Made by a program: the position numbers and the translations under genes
Notes under the pieces: model-generated
What the model saw: only the letters and a program-made list of their open reading frames with translations
Databases searched by the model: none
What the model was told of the DNA's origin: nothing
Assembly: GCA_023091665.1 (NCBI GenBank)
Contig: JALJCQ010000009.1
Location: forward strand, 2,418,001 to 2,482,000
DNA from: Pythium myriotylum
Taxonomy: Eukaryota; Oomycota; Peronosporomycetes; Pythiales; Pythiaceae
Reading direction: 5' to 3'
Length of the DNA: 64,000 bases
Shown: positions 10,457 to 21,627 of the stretch, piece by piece
Layout of the letters: each line of letters starts with the position of its first letter
How positions within the stretch are numbered: position 1 is the first letter of the stretch

Positions 10457-11773
10457 CTACGACTGCTTCTTGTGCTTCCACGCCAATGCCCTGGAGTCGC
10501 CGAGCCGACGAGGGTTGGTGCAGCGGCGCGCAAGGAACACGAGGACGAAGACCGAGTACACGCCGCCGATTGCGAGAAAGAAGCCGCCGAGAATGACATT
10601 CTTGCTACCGAACCAAGCCAACTCGCTGATCACGATTGCTTTGGTGCCTGCAAACGACCGCACGTAGAAGTTGGACTGCACCGCGAACACGAGCGTCGTG
10701 CCCTTGGGCAGCTCGTCGCGCAGAATGAAACCATACGTCTTGCGAAAGGGCTGGATCGCCGCCGTCTCAACCCATACACGCCAATGCTCGTTCTTCAGAC
10801 CGACACCAACACCGTAGTCAAGATCATGTGGGTCGTGCACCCATGCCGTGCTGTTGGAGTAGTCTTTGGTTATAAACGGCCGCGTGTCGCCGTCAACGGG
10901 AGGGATGACTCGACTGAACTTGGGGTTTCGCCATACGGGAAGCCAATCGTCGAGGGGCATAGGCCATGTCGGATTCTTGTACGGCGTCGTGTACGTTCGC
11001 GCTGCTCCTTTGGCCGACATATCTGTGAGTGTGAGGCGCTCGCCACTGGGCAGCACGCCGTCATGGAGCCAAAAGATGTCGTTGAACATGGTGTTGGACA
11101 CGATGCCACAGGGAAACAGTTCGCGCACCTTCTTGGACGTCGGAGGACACGAGCCGACGTCGCACGACACCGAGTCGAGCACTTCCATGGGCGCGCATGC
11201 CGAGAGCTCGATTTTCGGGTCCCACTCGTCGGTGAACTGAGTGCGATCCATGGACGACACGAAGCGGCGGTGGTGCTGGTGAAAGCCGTCGATCTCATAG
11301 AAGACGCGTGCACGGCCCGAAATGGTCTCGCGGAGCGTGATGTTGACGTAGCATGTGTGCTTGGCGTCGAACGAATCGGCCATGTCAGGAGTGTCCAGAC
11401 GGCAATTCTGCAAGTCAGTCACGAACCCATCGGCCTGGAGAGGTACGGCTCCTCTGTGGTCGTTCGGATCCTTGTCTGAGCCAGCATCGTAGACGACCCG
11501 GTACTGGTTGAGTGACTGGGACTCGACGATGATAAGAATCCCGAGAACGACGCAGCTCGCGACGACCAAGAGGCAGATGGCGATGGACCAATTGAGAGTA
11601 AGCGTGGGCTCCCACATACGCAGGTTCTGCTGCGTGAAGTTGGACGAGTCCGGTCGGTTCACGTTCTCCTTGGCATCTCGCTTCTTCTTGGCACCAGTGA
11701 TGGGTGTCACCGCCGACGCATTTGATGTCGCATCCAACGGGATGTCTTCGTGATCGATCACCACGGCTGTCAT
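10457..11773 (-). CDS. CDC50/LEM3 family P4-ATPase beta subunit
   Basis: One exon encodes 438 aa. There is a cytosolic N-terminus, one membrane span near residue 65-90, a large Cys-containing ectodomain with N-glycosylation sites (NIT, NST), then a second span near residues 390-415 and a short basic tail. The ectodomain carries family landmarks such as PCGIVSNTMFND and the late FAGTKAIVISELAWFGSKN block. CDC50 proteins bind P4-ATPase flippases and are needed for their exit from the ER and for phospholipid flipping. The ATG at 11773 is the first in the frame (the frame extends upstream only to GTG). The P4-ATPase partner is not in this window. Confidence 0.95.
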   Translation of the reverse strand: MTAVVIDHEDIPLDATSNASAVTPITGAKKKRDAKENVNRPDSSNFTQQNLRMWEPTLTLNWSIAICLLVVASCVVLGILIIVESQSLNQYRVVYDAGSDKDPNDHRGAVPLQADGFVTDLQNCRLDTPDMADSFDAKHTCYVNITLRETISGRARVFYEIDGFHQHHRRFVSSMDRTQFTDEWDPKIELSACAPMEVLDSVSCDVGSCPPTSKKVRELFPCGIVSNTMFNDIFWLHDGVLPSGERLTLTDMSAKGAARTYTTPYKNPTWPMPLDDWLPVWRNPKFSRVIPPVDGDTRPFITKDYSNSTAWVHDPHDLDYGVGVGLKNEHWRVWVETAAIQPFRKTYGFILRDELPKGTTLVFAVQSNFYVRSFAGTKAIVISELAWFGSKNVILGGFFLAIGGVYSVFVLVFLARRCTNPRRLGDSRALAWKHKKQS

Positions 11774-12273
11774 ACTCTTCTCTCGCCTCGTTGGACCCCG
11801 ATAGAGGATTGAGAGAGAAGTCGAAACTTCGGTCGCCGATTGCACGCGTGGCCAATTTTAGGCTCACATCGTACAGAAACTGTCATCGCCATTTCAGTCT
11901 CCTTGAGGGGTGCTAAAAGCGCGAAGTGAAGGGTTTGGGGCTGTTTGTGCCTATGAAACCGATGAGTTCGAGTCATTGCTTGCCGTCAAAAAGTCTGGTC
12001 TCGAACTTTCGTGGCCACGCATCAAGATCCAGTTTTGTTGGCCAGGATGAGAACCGGATGAGAGCCAAAGCCGTAGACATAGCAGTTTCCAAAGTTGCGT
12101 GCGCGATGTAGAAAAGCATTCAAGTACCGAAGTACTGATATGTACGACTTCTGAAGACCAACGCAGTGGTGCGAGATCAAAAATTCAACAGTGGAAGAAC
12201 TATTATCTCTGGAGAGAAATACCCCGTCGCACTCTGCTACTTGACTCGATGATTTGAATGAACAGCACCTGGG
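11774..12273. other. intergenic region between CDC50 and the membrane protein gene
   Basis: About 500 bp upstream of the CDC50 gene and downstream of the multi-span protein gene. Only short chance frames are present; I see no gene or strong signal. Confidence 0.5.
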
Positions 12274-14022
12274 TTACGTGGTGCCACTCTCTCGCCTCAC
12301 GGGAGTGTATTCAAACTCAACCTGGCCTCTCAGCATGATAAGTTTGCTCGGATCTGGCCGGTGGCATATTCTCCACAACAGACGTGCTGTCCATACACCG
12401 AGGGTGACAAGCCGACTCACAAAAAACGAGAGGACGTGGAACTCAATCTTGCGACCGAACAGCGAAAGCTTCGCGAGGACGCGGTTCTGCGTCGGCCAAC
12501 GGTCCGAGTGCACACAGTTGATGACAACTACGATCTCGCCGCAAAGATAGAGAGCTACAACAGCTGCACCCCACCAGTGACTTCTAATACCGAGACTTGC
12601 TTTCGCACACGGCAGAAGAGAGTCGAGTGTAATAACCCAGTGGATCCACAACCAGGAGCTCACAAGTGTAATGGTCGTGTCCAACCGCCAGAAAAGCATG
12701 TCGCTCAAGCAAACGTGGGCGGCTGTGATCTGGAGGCTTAAGAAAACGTAGTCAAACGACTGGAGCAGCTGACTGAGGAGGCTACGGTTGTAACAACAGC
12801 AGCATAACCCAACAAATATCGCAGTGCCTATTGCGCCAACAATGGACAGCAGCAGAGCTTCTTGGCGGAGGATGCACGAGCTACTGGTCCCCAGTAGGCC
12901 TACCAATCCAGCAAAACGAACAAACACCGTCAATCGAGCTGTTCCAATCGCTCGAAGCATCGGCGGCAGAACGACTTGGCTGGAGTCGTATCTAGCATTG
13001 GATGGAGTCAGTCGTAGCTGCACGACAGAGGGATTGGGCTCTTTGGCATCAGCCTTTGGAAGTTGGGGAAAGATATCTGTAGTTGTTGAAGCGACGGCCT
13101 GAAGCCTCAAGAATGAGCGAATCGTGACACATGTGACAATGACAGTGGACGGAGCCACCGCAACCCGAGTCGCTGGTTTGAAAGCGAGTTTGTGTTTGCG
13201 GATGGCGATACGGAGAAGCAATACTTGCATTGTGGCAATGGCGTTGAGCAGCGTGTCGCGAGCTGATATCGATCGGTAGGATGACAACGAGACGGTTGCG
13301 TTTGAGGCCCCTTTCACAAAGTCGAGTGATACTGCTATGACAAGTACCGAGGCGAGCAGCATGTTGATGATGACCCCGTAGAACGTTGTCCGTGATCGAT
13401 TGAAGCCGGCATCGGTGAGAATTGGCAGCTGGAAGCCAAGCCAACGAGACACGATAAGCACAGCGCGCAGATCACCGAGTAAGACCGAGAATGAGATAGT
13501 GAAGATAACAGTCGCAACTGAGACGAACCAGTAGTCGTAAGACTGAAGTAGAAGCGCGACAAGGTCGACGCGTAGCGCGAGGAATGCAATTAAATATGAA
13601 GGCGTCTCCAGCAAAGCCTCCACGATGCCGAGAACACGACCCACTGCCGGGGGCGAGAGGAGTACCACGAGAAACATGGAGGCTCCGACGAAATAACCAG
13701 CTGTGACAAACCGCGCACTTTTGTGCAGGGCTACATTGATGGAGCTGACATAAGGCGCCGCGAAGAGAGCATTCTTGACGGTCCTCGACGGGTTAAAGGG
13801 AGGCAGCGCGTCCACCTCCACGACTTCATACTCGATCATCTGCGTGCCGCTGACACGAAGTTCAGACCCGAGTAGCGAGGACCCGATCCGGCGGCCACCC
13901 GAAATAGCCACCGGATCTCTCTTGGACCTCCTCAGCGGTGCATTGGGCCGTGCCTGCCATGCTCTGGCGCAAAAACGGTCTTCTATCCTCATCAAAGCTA
14001 GACAATTCGATGTCCCTCTCAT
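12274..14022 (-). CDS. multi-span membrane protein with twofold internal repeat
   Basis: The open frame encodes 582 aa from the ATG at 14022 (13992 and 13839 are later in-frame options; the frame extends upstream only to a TTG). Roughly ten hydrophobic segments fall into two halves. LLQSYDYWFVSVATVIF in the first half and LLQSFDYVFLSLQITAA in the second mark the same position, so the protein looks like an internal duplication. I do not recognise a transporter family. It resembles the poorly characterised polytopic proteins common in oomycete genomes. A 5' exon further upstream cannot be excluded. It is divergent from synthetase B. Confidence 0.6.
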   Translation of the reverse strand: MRGTSNCLALMRIEDRFCARAWQARPNAPLRRSKRDPVAISGGRRIGSSLLGSELRVSGTQMIEYEVVEVDALPPFNPSRTVKNALFAAPYVSSINVALHKSARFVTAGYFVGASMFLVVLLSPPAVGRVLGIVEALLETPSYLIAFLALRVDLVALLLQSYDYWFVSVATVIFTISFSVLLGDLRAVLIVSRWLGFQLPILTDAGFNRSRTTFYGVIINMLLASVLVIAVSLDFVKGASNATVSLSSYRSISARDTLLNAIATMQVLLLRIAIRKHKLAFKPATRVAVAPSTVIVTCVTIRSFLRLQAVASTTTDIFPQLPKADAKEPNPSVVQLRLTPSNARYDSSQVVLPPMLRAIGTARLTVFVRFAGLVGLLGTSSSCILRQEALLLSIVGAIGTAIFVGLCCCCYNRSLLSQLLQSFDYVFLSLQITAAHVCLSDMLFWRLDTTITLVSSWLWIHWVITLDSLLPCAKASLGIRSHWWGAAVVALYLCGEIVVVINCVHSDRWPTQNRVLAKLSLFGRKIEFHVLSFFVSRLVTLGVWTARLLWRICHRPDPSKLIMLRGQVEFEYTPVRRESGTT

Positions 14023-14929
14023 CCACGAGCTGGTCCCGTCGGCATCAATGCATAGACGCGGCCGACGCAATTCGAGATGGCGGCGGTCGCCCCCTCGGGA
14101 CAGGCGGTCCCATGCGCCAGACCTGGATGGAGCTCCTCATCCGTCCCATCCCGCGTCTTCCTCCGTCACACCGAGCGTCCTACACACTGTAATGGCTGCT
14201 GAAATCCATCATCCCGTCACCTGGGACTGTCAACTGGTTTATTGTTCTGGTTCTGTTGATGGAGCTCCTCAGGCGCTTCTTCGTCAGCCATGGTTATTAC
14301 GAATCACCGTCCGTCTCCTGGTCCGTCGATGGACTTCTGGTTTCTCCGGCGGCTGCGTGGATCCATTTGCTCCACGAGCGCGAAGCGATGCGCCGCCTGT
14401 CCCCGAGAGACTGCTTTGCTCCTCGTGCCTTCCGGCGTCATCGAGGGAATCATCTTGCCCTGTCTCTGATCCGTCGAATGCCACACAGGGCAGTAACAAG
14501 TAAACTTAGTACATTTCGCGCGTGATGATTGGTCGATTGAGTCGAGACACTGGGTTAAGTGGATGAGACCTGTCACGCACTAGCCAACACGGGAAACTAC
14601 CTAAGTACGCTTAACATTTGCAACATCGCGTCGTAGCGTACTTACCACGATTTACAGCCAATCCACAGCCTCCATTCCTCCCAGATCGCACACTTAAACC
14701 GTACCTACATCCATTAAGTCCGTCCCAGATGCCATCGATACAGTCATCTCGACCCCTAATCGCCTTTTCAACCTTCCGCAATCCGACCACCAGGAAAGGA
14801 CCTCCTCATGCAGGAAGGACCTCCTGACCGTCTCTTCCCGGTCCCTCCCGACTGCGAGCCGTGACGACGCGCGAGTCAACGCGGCCGTCGGCGCTGCTCT
14901 CTCCTCGCTCGCTCACTTCTCCGCCTGCC
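14023..14929. other. divergent intergenic region upstream of synthetase B
   Basis: About 0.9 kb between two divergent genes. It has chance frames on both strands (for example 14256-14525 plus, 14284-14499 minus) and a twice-repeated GATGGAGCTCCTCA (near 14129 and 14259). A minus-strand frame opening with ATG at 14291 could be an additional 5' exon of the membrane-protein gene, but I could not find a convincing splice. Confidence 0.4.
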
Positions 14930-14944
14930 TCACTCTCCATTTCG
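14930..14944 (+). promoter_or_regulatory. core promoter of synthetase B
   Basis: TCACTCTCCATTTCG matches the oomycete initiator TCAYTYY directly followed by the CAWTTT flanking element. It lies 18 bp before the ATG at 14963. It is the best match in the window to the combined element. Confidence 0.55.
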
Positions 14945-14962
14945 CCCTCTCCGTCCTCCACC

Positions 14963-16924
14963 ATGGGTCTCGGCGCCTCCAAATCGCTCTTCGACATCGG
15001 CAAGCCCGAGTGGCACGAGGTGCCCGGCACCAAGAACGCCGAGCGCGGCGCCGCGCATCTCGCCAACGACAAGCACGAGTTCGAGCCACACATGACGCTC
15101 TACACCAACCTCATGGAGCGCCGCCGCGTGGACGACGGCTCGCGACGCATCTTCGGATGGCGCAAGATCGACAAGGCCACGGGCGCCGCCGGCGCCTTCG
15201 AGTGGGTCACCTACGGCCAGTTCCTCGAGCAAGTCGAGGCGCTCGCTGGTGGCATGGTCAACGAGCTCGGGCTCACGCGCCAGGAGCCCGTCGGACTCTT
15301 TAGCAAGAACCGCTACGAGTGGGTGCTCGTCGAGCACGGCTCCAACCGCATGGCCTACCAGCTCGTGCCGCTCTACGACACGCTGGGCCCCACGGCGATC
15401 CCGTACATCCTCAACCACACGGAGATGCGCGTGATCTTCTGCGGCAAGGCTCAGTTCAAGTCGCTTTTCAACGCGCTGGACCAGGCGCCCAGTGTCAAGA
15501 TCGTCGTCCAGTTCGAAGACGTCGACGAGGAGCAGCGCGAGCAGGCCGCCGACAAGGGCATCGAGCTCAAGAGCCTCCAGGAGCTCATCGACTCGGGCAA
15601 GAAGAAGCCTGTCAACGCCGATCCGCCCAAGCCTGATGACGTCGCGACGATCTGCTACACGTCCGGCACGACGGGCAACCCGAAGGGTGCAATGCTGACC
15701 CACGCCAACATGATGAGCGCGGCCATGGCCACCTCGACGCACAACACCATCTATGCGGACGACGTGCACCTCTCGTATCTGCCGCTTGCCCACGTGCTGG
15801 AGCGCGCGATTCACGTCCTGACCACGCGTTCGGGCGGCGCGATTGGCTTCTACCAGGGCGAGGTCGCCAAGCTCATCGACGATCTCGGCGAGCTCAAGCC
15901 GACGATCTTCCCGTCCGTGCCGCGTGTGCTCAACCGCATCCACGACAAGATCCTCCAGGGCGTGGAGAAGACGGGCGGCATCAAGAAGATGCTCTTCAAC
16001 TGGGCGTACGCCGCCAAGAAGCACTACCTCGCGTCTGGCTACGTCAAGCACGCCTTCTGGGACGCGCTCGTCTTCAACAAGGTCAAGATGCTCATGGGTG
16101 GTCGCGTGCGATTGATGATGAACGGCTCGGCTCCGATCTCGCAGGACTGCAAGGAGTTCCTGCAGATCGTCTTCGGCTGTGCTGTGATCGAGGGCTACGG
16201 CATGACCGAGACCTGCGCCGTGATCGCGCTTAGTACCCAGGCGTTTGCACCGGGGACACACGTCGGTGTGCCCGTGCCTGGCCTTGAGGTCTGCCTCTAC
16301 AACGTGCCGGAGATGAACTATACGAGTGAGGACAAGCCCGAGCCGCGTGGCGAGATCTGCGTGCGTGGCCCGAGTGTGTTCAAGGGCTACTACAAGGAGC
16401 CCGAGAAGACGGCCGAGGCCGTCGACAAGGACGGATGGCTCCACACGGGCGACATCGGCAAGTGGAACGCCGACGGCACGCTCAGCATCATCGACCGCAA
16501 GAAGAACATCTTCAAGCTGTCGCAGGGCGAGTACGTGGCGCCGGAGAAGATCGAGAACGTCTACCTCAAGAGCCAGCTCGTGGCGCAGGTCTTCGTGCAC
16601 GGCCACTCGCTGCAGAACTACCTCGTGGGCATCGTGATCCCGGACAAGGAGGCCGTCGAGGCCTGGGCCAAGCAGAACGGCTTCAACCCGGACGCGAGCC
16701 TCGGCGAGCACTGCGCGACCGACGCTCTGCGCGACGCGATCCTCAAGGACCTCGAGGACTTGGCCAAGAAGCACGGGCTCTTCCGCTTCGAGCGCGTGGC
16801 CAAGATCCACGTCCACGACGAGCTCTGGACCGTCGAGAACGACAAGATGACGCCGACGTTCAAGCTCAAGCGCCCGCAGCTCGTCGAGTACTACTCGAAG
16901 GAGATCGACTTCATGTACAATTAG
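14963..16924 (+). CDS. long-chain acyl-CoA synthetase B (ACSL-type)
   Basis: A single exon encodes 653 aa, a close paralogue of A (same [17 protein letters not shown] block, same length within four residues). The adenylate-forming signatures are intact: [31 protein letters not shown] and [15 protein letters not shown]. The ATG at 14963 is preferred over 14861 because it follows the core promoter and gives the shared MGLGAS N-terminus (Gly2/Ser6, N-myristoylation type). The C-terminus ends DFMYN, with no PTS1. A and B lie 12 kb apart in opposite orientation with unrelated genes between, so they are dispersed duplicates rather than a tandem pair. Confidence 0.96.
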   Translation: MGLGASKSLFDIGKPEWHEVPGTKNAERGAAHLANDKHEFEPHMTLYTNLMERRRVDDGSRRIFGWRKIDKATGAAGAFEWVTYGQFLEQVEALAGGMVNELGLTRQEPVGLFSKNRYEWVLVEHGSNRMAYQLVPLYDTLGPTAIPYILNHTEMRVIFCGKAQFKSLFNALDQAPSVKIVVQFEDVDEEQREQAADKGIELKSLQELIDSGKKKPVNADPPKPDDVATICYTSGTTGNPKGAMLTHANMMSAAMATSTHNTIYADDVHLSYLPLAHVLERAIHVLTTRSGGAIGFYQGEVAKLIDDLGELKPTIFPSVPRVLNRIHDKILQGVEKTGGIKKMLFNWAYAAKKHYLASGYVKHAFWDALVFNKVKMLMGGRVRLMMNGSAPISQDCKEFLQIVFGCAVIEGYGMTETCAVIALSTQAFAPGTHVGVPVPGLEVCLYNVPEMNYTSEDKPEPRGEICVRGPSVFKGYYKEPEKTAEAVDKDGWLHTGDIGKWNADGTLSIIDRKKNIFKLSQGEYVAPEKIENVYLKSQLVAQVFVHGHSLQNYLVGIVIPDKEAVEAWAKQNGFNPDASLGEHCATDALRDAILKDLEDLAKKHGLFRFERVAKIHVHDELWTVENDKMTPTFKLKRPQLVEYYSKEIDFMYN

Positions 16925-16974
16925 CCGGCCTTCTCATGCGTTTCCCAACTGAACCAATAATGACTCTCTGTTCT

Positions 16975-17373
16975 CTACGTGGCTGCCGCCGGGTTCTTCT
17001 CTTCCTCCTTTTCCTTTCCCTCCGCGACTCCGCCGCCGCCGTCGCCGAAGGCGTCAGCCGCCTCGGGCTTCTGCAGCACGACGAGCGTGAAGCGCAAGTG
17101 CTGCGCGATGATCATCTCGTGGAGCTTGGTGCGCAGCCGCAGCCACTCGATCTCGCTCTCGCTCGGATCCGCCACGAGCTTCTGCAGGTGCTTCTTGGTG
17201 CGCCCGAAGAGCGAGAGCACGTGGTAGGCGTGCATCACGGCCTCCTTGTACTCGATGTTCTCGTGCTTGACGACGATGCCGTCGTTGTTCATGAGGATGT
17301 AGGACGAGAAGCCCGGCTTGCTCTTGAGCTGCTTGATCACCTCCTCGATCTCATTCGGCGCGTTGGCGGCCAT
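16975..17373 (-). CDS. roadblock/LC7 dynein light chain
   Basis: One exon encodes 132 aa. Residues 1-97 match the Roadblock/LC7 family: EIEEVIKQLKSKPGF, an ILMNNDGIVVKHENIEY core and the KLVADPSESEIEWLRLR helix, then TKLHEMIIAQ with a beta-strand. These light chains form dimers on dynein intermediate chains in cytoplasmic and flagellar dynein. The protein is about 35 residues longer than usual because of a Gly-, Lys- and Glu-rich C-terminal tail. The ATG at 17373 in the CCATGG-like start of MAANAPNEIEE fits the family; the longer upstream frame is probably UTR. It is convergent with synthetase B, with only 50 bp between stop codons. Confidence 0.93.
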   Translation of the reverse strand: MAANAPNEIEEVIKQLKSKPGFSSYILMNNDGIVVKHENIEYKEAVMHAYHVLSLFGRTKKHLQKLVADPSESEIEWLRLRTKLHEMIIAQHLRFTLVVLQKPEAADAFGDGGGGVAEGKEKEEEKNPAAAT

Positions 17374-17671
17374 CGTGTCCCTGGATGATTGCCTCCGTGC
17401 TCGTAGATGAGGCCATGAGGGGGCAAATCCTCGAGGCACGAAGGGGCGCGTCCTTTGGCGGCTTCGAGGCCGTTCTGAAGGTCCTGAGATCGTGCATCCA
17501 CACTGACGCACGCAGCAAATCATGAAGGAGACAAGAGCCATGCTGTCACGCCAAAGCGAGGGATTTATTCGTTAAAATAGAGGTGAACGCATTGCGCAAG
17601 AGGCGACGCGTCGCATTTATGGTATGTGCAGGTAGAGAGAGCGAGTCGCACGCATGCACGCAGACATCGAT

Positions 17672-18546
<875 letters not shown>

Positions 18547-18622
18547 AACGCCAACGCCTCGCGGACGCCAACGCCGACACGCCAACGCCAACGCGCCAAC
18601 GCCAACGTTCCAACGCCAACGC
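18547..18622 (+). repeat. imperfect CCAACG hexanucleotide repeat
   Basis: About twelve degenerate copies of a CCAACG-type unit lie directly before the ATG at 18656, probably within the promoter or 5' UTR of the small membrane protein gene. The array is unstable-looking, with 6-bp units broken by single substitutions and short insertions. Confidence 0.7.
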
Positions 18623-18655
18623 ACGAGCAGCTCCTGTGACGTGGCGCGGCATCCC

Positions 18656-19451
18656 ATGGCTCGCTCGCCCCACCTCCTCCACGGCTTCGCCGCCGTCGGC
18701 GTCGCGCTCGTGGGCAACATGCTCCGCGACGCGTACCTGCGCGCGAGCGACGTGTGCGAAATGTTCCCGCAGTTCGAGTTCGTGACGACGTTCCAGGAAG
18801 AGATCTTGCTGCACCACACGCGTCTGCCGCTCGTGAACGTGCCGGTGTCCACGGTCGCCGTGGTCGCGGCGCTGTTGGCGAGCTTCGCGGTGACCTACTT
18901 CCGACTCGTCGAGTTGCTCTGGTTATTCCTGATCGATTTCTTCTCGGGGCGGTGGCTGTACAACCTCTTGTTCGTGCACATCCCTGCATGGTACGTGAGG
19001 ACTGCGCGTAGTTCGTGTTGTGGGTTCACTTGAGCATGATGGATTGAGACATGACTCGGGTTGTAGGCTTCCGTTTCTCGCCTCGGACCCAGGTGTGCCA
19101 GACCTCCTTTCCGATCCAGAGGACTTTGATGCCGATGGCATCCCGAATAATGCCACTTCATCAGCAGAATGCGCGGCTGCGATGGCGAAACTCGTGGAAG
19201 TGAAGCTGAAGCACAAGAACACAACGATTGAACGCCCCGATGACTGGCTCGTCTTCGACCCTGAAGAAGACGATCTCGTCACAAAGAAGGATCTTGAAGA
19301 GAGACGTCGGCGGAGAAATCTGGGTTTGAGCTCATCAACGGAATCGTCTTCTTCGTCGACAACCACGTCTAGTTCCTCCCCGGCATCATCTCCGACTAAG
19401 AAGCTGGGCTCCGAGCCAGCGGAAGACGAAGTGTTGTCAACATTACGATAG
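18656..19451 (+). CDS. small membrane protein of unknown function
   Basis: Two exons (18656-18990 and 19067-19451; 76-bp intron with GTACGT donor and GTAG acceptor) encode 239 aa. The N-terminal half has a hydrophobic segment at residues 7-24, a second near 62-82 (VSTVAVVAALLASFAVTYF), and an amphipathic aromatic stretch running into the splice site. The C-terminal half is acidic and then Ser-rich, with an RRRRR cluster. I do not recognise the family; similar two-span proteins occur at the ER or mitochondria. The ATG at 18656 (CCCATGG) is the first in frame; upstream the frame runs through the CCAACG repeat. Confidence 0.65.
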
Positions 19452-19534
19452 GGTGGTTCCTCCCCAAATTTTGCGTCGGTATCCGATAAATCTTCCACAA
19501 TGCACAGTTATTGCTATAGAACACCTACATTCCT

Positions 19535-21439
19535 CTATTTGCTTGCTTCATAAACAACCTCCTGTGCTATCGGCGATGGCATCTTCGAAATCTGCTTCCA
19601 CACGCGACTGGAACCGCCAACAGCAAACGCTAGAACGCGACGCGCCAACTTGGGATCTCCGAGTTTTGCGCAAGTGACATCGTCGGCTCCGAGGCGACAG
19701 CAGAGACGAATACCCTCAAGTAGGAGCACTGGACTGACACGCCCTCCACAAGCCAGTGTCCACTGGCGCATGTTGGTCATTAGCGTCTGAAGCCCGGCCA
19801 GAGGGAGTGTGAGGAACTGAAGTTTACTCACGCAGCTCACCCTACCCGTTTTGGTGAGGAAGATGAACTGCTCGGCATCCCACACAGTCATGCATCGTCG
19901 ACCGTCGAGACACGCCAGGCGTAGGAACTCCAGACAACCATCAAAACCCTGGTTTCCAGGCGCCGGCTGACGTTTGCTACACACTCGCGAGTTGAGCACT
20001 TCTTGGGGGAAGAAAGGTCGCAGATGCTGCATGACGACCTCGTTGTGACCACATGCTTTCCCAAAAGCACCACCCCACGCGTCCACATCCGCTGGCTGTT
20101 GGTTAGGCTGCCACTTCTGCAGGTACATTGATGGGTTAGATTTCTTCTTCTGGGACCGACAATCACACACGCGCTGCCGCACAGCAAGGGACGCCGAGTC
20201 TTTAGAGGCACCGTGGCGAACAGCTCCACTCCAATCACCTCCATGGCGATTGCCTGGCGCTCCGTCAAGCCACTGAGTCTGGGCCGACAATCGCTCTCCA
20301 TCGCCAGTTGAAGCCCCGACTGCCGCACTCATGACTACAATCCCAAGAACTTTCAGCTTCTCGGCTCGGTGTTGTGCGTCTTCTGTGGCTGGATTTCCTG
20401 TTGCAACTTGCGATTTCCCTGAAGACGACCCATCTGTGACGTTGCGTGCCAACAACACGAGCAGCTTCTCCGTGAGAGCACGCAATCGCTGCTCATCCGG
20501 AGTCAAAGCAACGCATTTCTTCTTCTTTTTGCCGTCATCGTCACTGTCACTGAGATCAGCGCCCTTCGAGAACTTGGACGCCCACTTGGTCTCAGCGTTG
20601 TCGGCGTTTGCAGCAGAGGAATTTGCTTGCAGCTTTTGCATGATCGTCGCTATTTGAGTCGCAATCTTGAGTCGTGCCTGGAGCTGACCAATCACTCCAT
20701 TAGAGAGAGACTTCTCGTATGGCTCTGCTTGTGCTGGTACTGTCGCATCAGAATGGACAGCGACGACGCGCCGAAATTTCGTGTCGACGGTGCTTTTGCC
20801 GATAAACGATGTACCGAGGGCAATCAGGTCCGCCGATGCACACGACGCGCTGTTGAGCCAGTGGTCGTTGACCACCAAGACGAATTTTTCGTTGCTAGCT
20901 CTGCTTTGCTCCGTCAGGCGGTCGACGTTCTGCTTGCGCTGGCCAGGCGTCATCTTACTGTGCAACGACAGTGCTTGGAACCCGAGACTCTTTAGTGCGT
21001 TGGCCAGCACAGGCGGTGTGAGCGTCTTGTGGGCATTCGGGATCGCGACGACTGCGCTGCGCTTCTCCTCACGCGAGAGCAGCGCCCAGTAGAGCGCGGC
21101 GAGGCACTGGTCTTCGCGCGCGACCTGCAAGTGGAAGACCGAGGTCTCGCCTTCGCCATTCGCCGCCGCCTTCGCTGGGCTCACCTGCTCGCTGTCAACG
21201 TGAGCCTTCTTGCTGGTCTTTTGCTGCGCTTTCTGGCCGTCGACGCCCTTGCGCTTCTTGCTGTTGGCATTCTCCGGCTTGTTCTGCGTGGGCTTGGCGT
21301 GCTTGGGCTTGGTAGAGCCGCTCGCCTTGCTGGCCATGGACTGCAATAACATTGGGTTCACGACCACCAGCCCAGACGGCGGCCGCGCGCCGCCACCGCC
21401 CGTGGCGCCGAGACCCGAGCGCTTGCCCTTCTTGCCCAT
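19535..21439 (-). CDS. degenerate helicase-C-like nuclear protein
   Basis: One open frame encodes 634 aa. The N-terminus is basic and nucleolar-like (MGKKGKRSG, then Lys-rich blocks). Residues 100-290 resemble the C-terminal RecA lobe of DEAD-box helicases such as DDX24/Mak5: SLHSKMTPGQRKQNVDRL corresponds to motif IV and its surroundings, followed by a VLVVND strand where helicases have LLATD. The arginine-finger motif VI is missing, and there is no N-terminal DEAD lobe. It is therefore probably a non-catalytic relative or a remnant fused to an unrelated C-terminal region. That region (residues 430-634) has Cys and Trp but no family I know. The open frame is long with ordinary composition, so I read it as expressed, though 19900-20350 is odd enough to hide an unrecognised intron. 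Confidence 0.55.
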   Translation of the reverse strand: MGKKGKRSGLGATGGGGARPPSGLVVVNPMLLQSMASKASGSTKPKHAKPTQNKPENANSKKRKGVDGQKAQQKTSKKAHVDSEQVSPAKAAANGEGETSVFHLQVAREDQCLAALYWALLSREEKRSAVVAIPNAHKTLTPPVLANALKSLGFQALSLHSKMTPGQRKQNVDRLTEQSRASNEKFVLVVNDHWLNSASCASADLIALGTSFIGKSTVDTKFRRVVAVHSDATVPAQAEPYEKSLSNGVIGQLQARLKIATQIATIMQKLQANSSAANADNAETKWASKFSKGADLSDSDDDGKKKKKCVALTPDEQRLRALTEKLLVLLARNVTDGSSSGKSQVATGNPATEDAQHRAEKLKVLGIVVMSAAVGASTGDGERLSAQTQWLDGAPGNRHGGDWSGAVRHGASKDSASLAVRQRVCDCRSQKKKSNPSMYLQKWQPNQQPADVDAWGGAFGKACGHNEVVMQHLRPFFPQEVLNSRVCSKRQPAPGNQGFDGCLEFLRLACLDGRRCMTVWDAEQFIFLTKTGRVSCVSKLQFLTLPLAGLQTLMTNMRQWTLACGGRVSPVLLLEGIRLCCRLGADDVTCAKLGDPKLARRVLAFAVGGSSRVWKQISKMPSPIAQEVVYEASK

Positions 21440-21627
21440 TTCTCGAACGGAGCTCTTCGTCCACGACTCAGTTCGTACTTAATCGACGCATTACTGTCAA
21501 TGTGATCCCGATCACCATCACTCTGTCATTGACATGGCTACATTCCCCCAACAATAGATCTGCTCAGGAGAGGCACCCGCTTCCACGGAGACGAGAGTTG
21601 CCCTCGACGAGGGTCTGGATCCCACAG

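Noticed and set aside
14930..16816. 628-codon open frame on the minus strand opposite acyl-CoA synthetase B
   Set aside because: It mirrors the sense gene codon for codon (G/C-ending codons prevent stops), has a Val/Leu/Arg/Asp-rich nonsense composition and no domain. Similar mirrors lie opposite synthetases A, C, D and E and opposite PAF-acetylhydrolase 2 (58059-59597).
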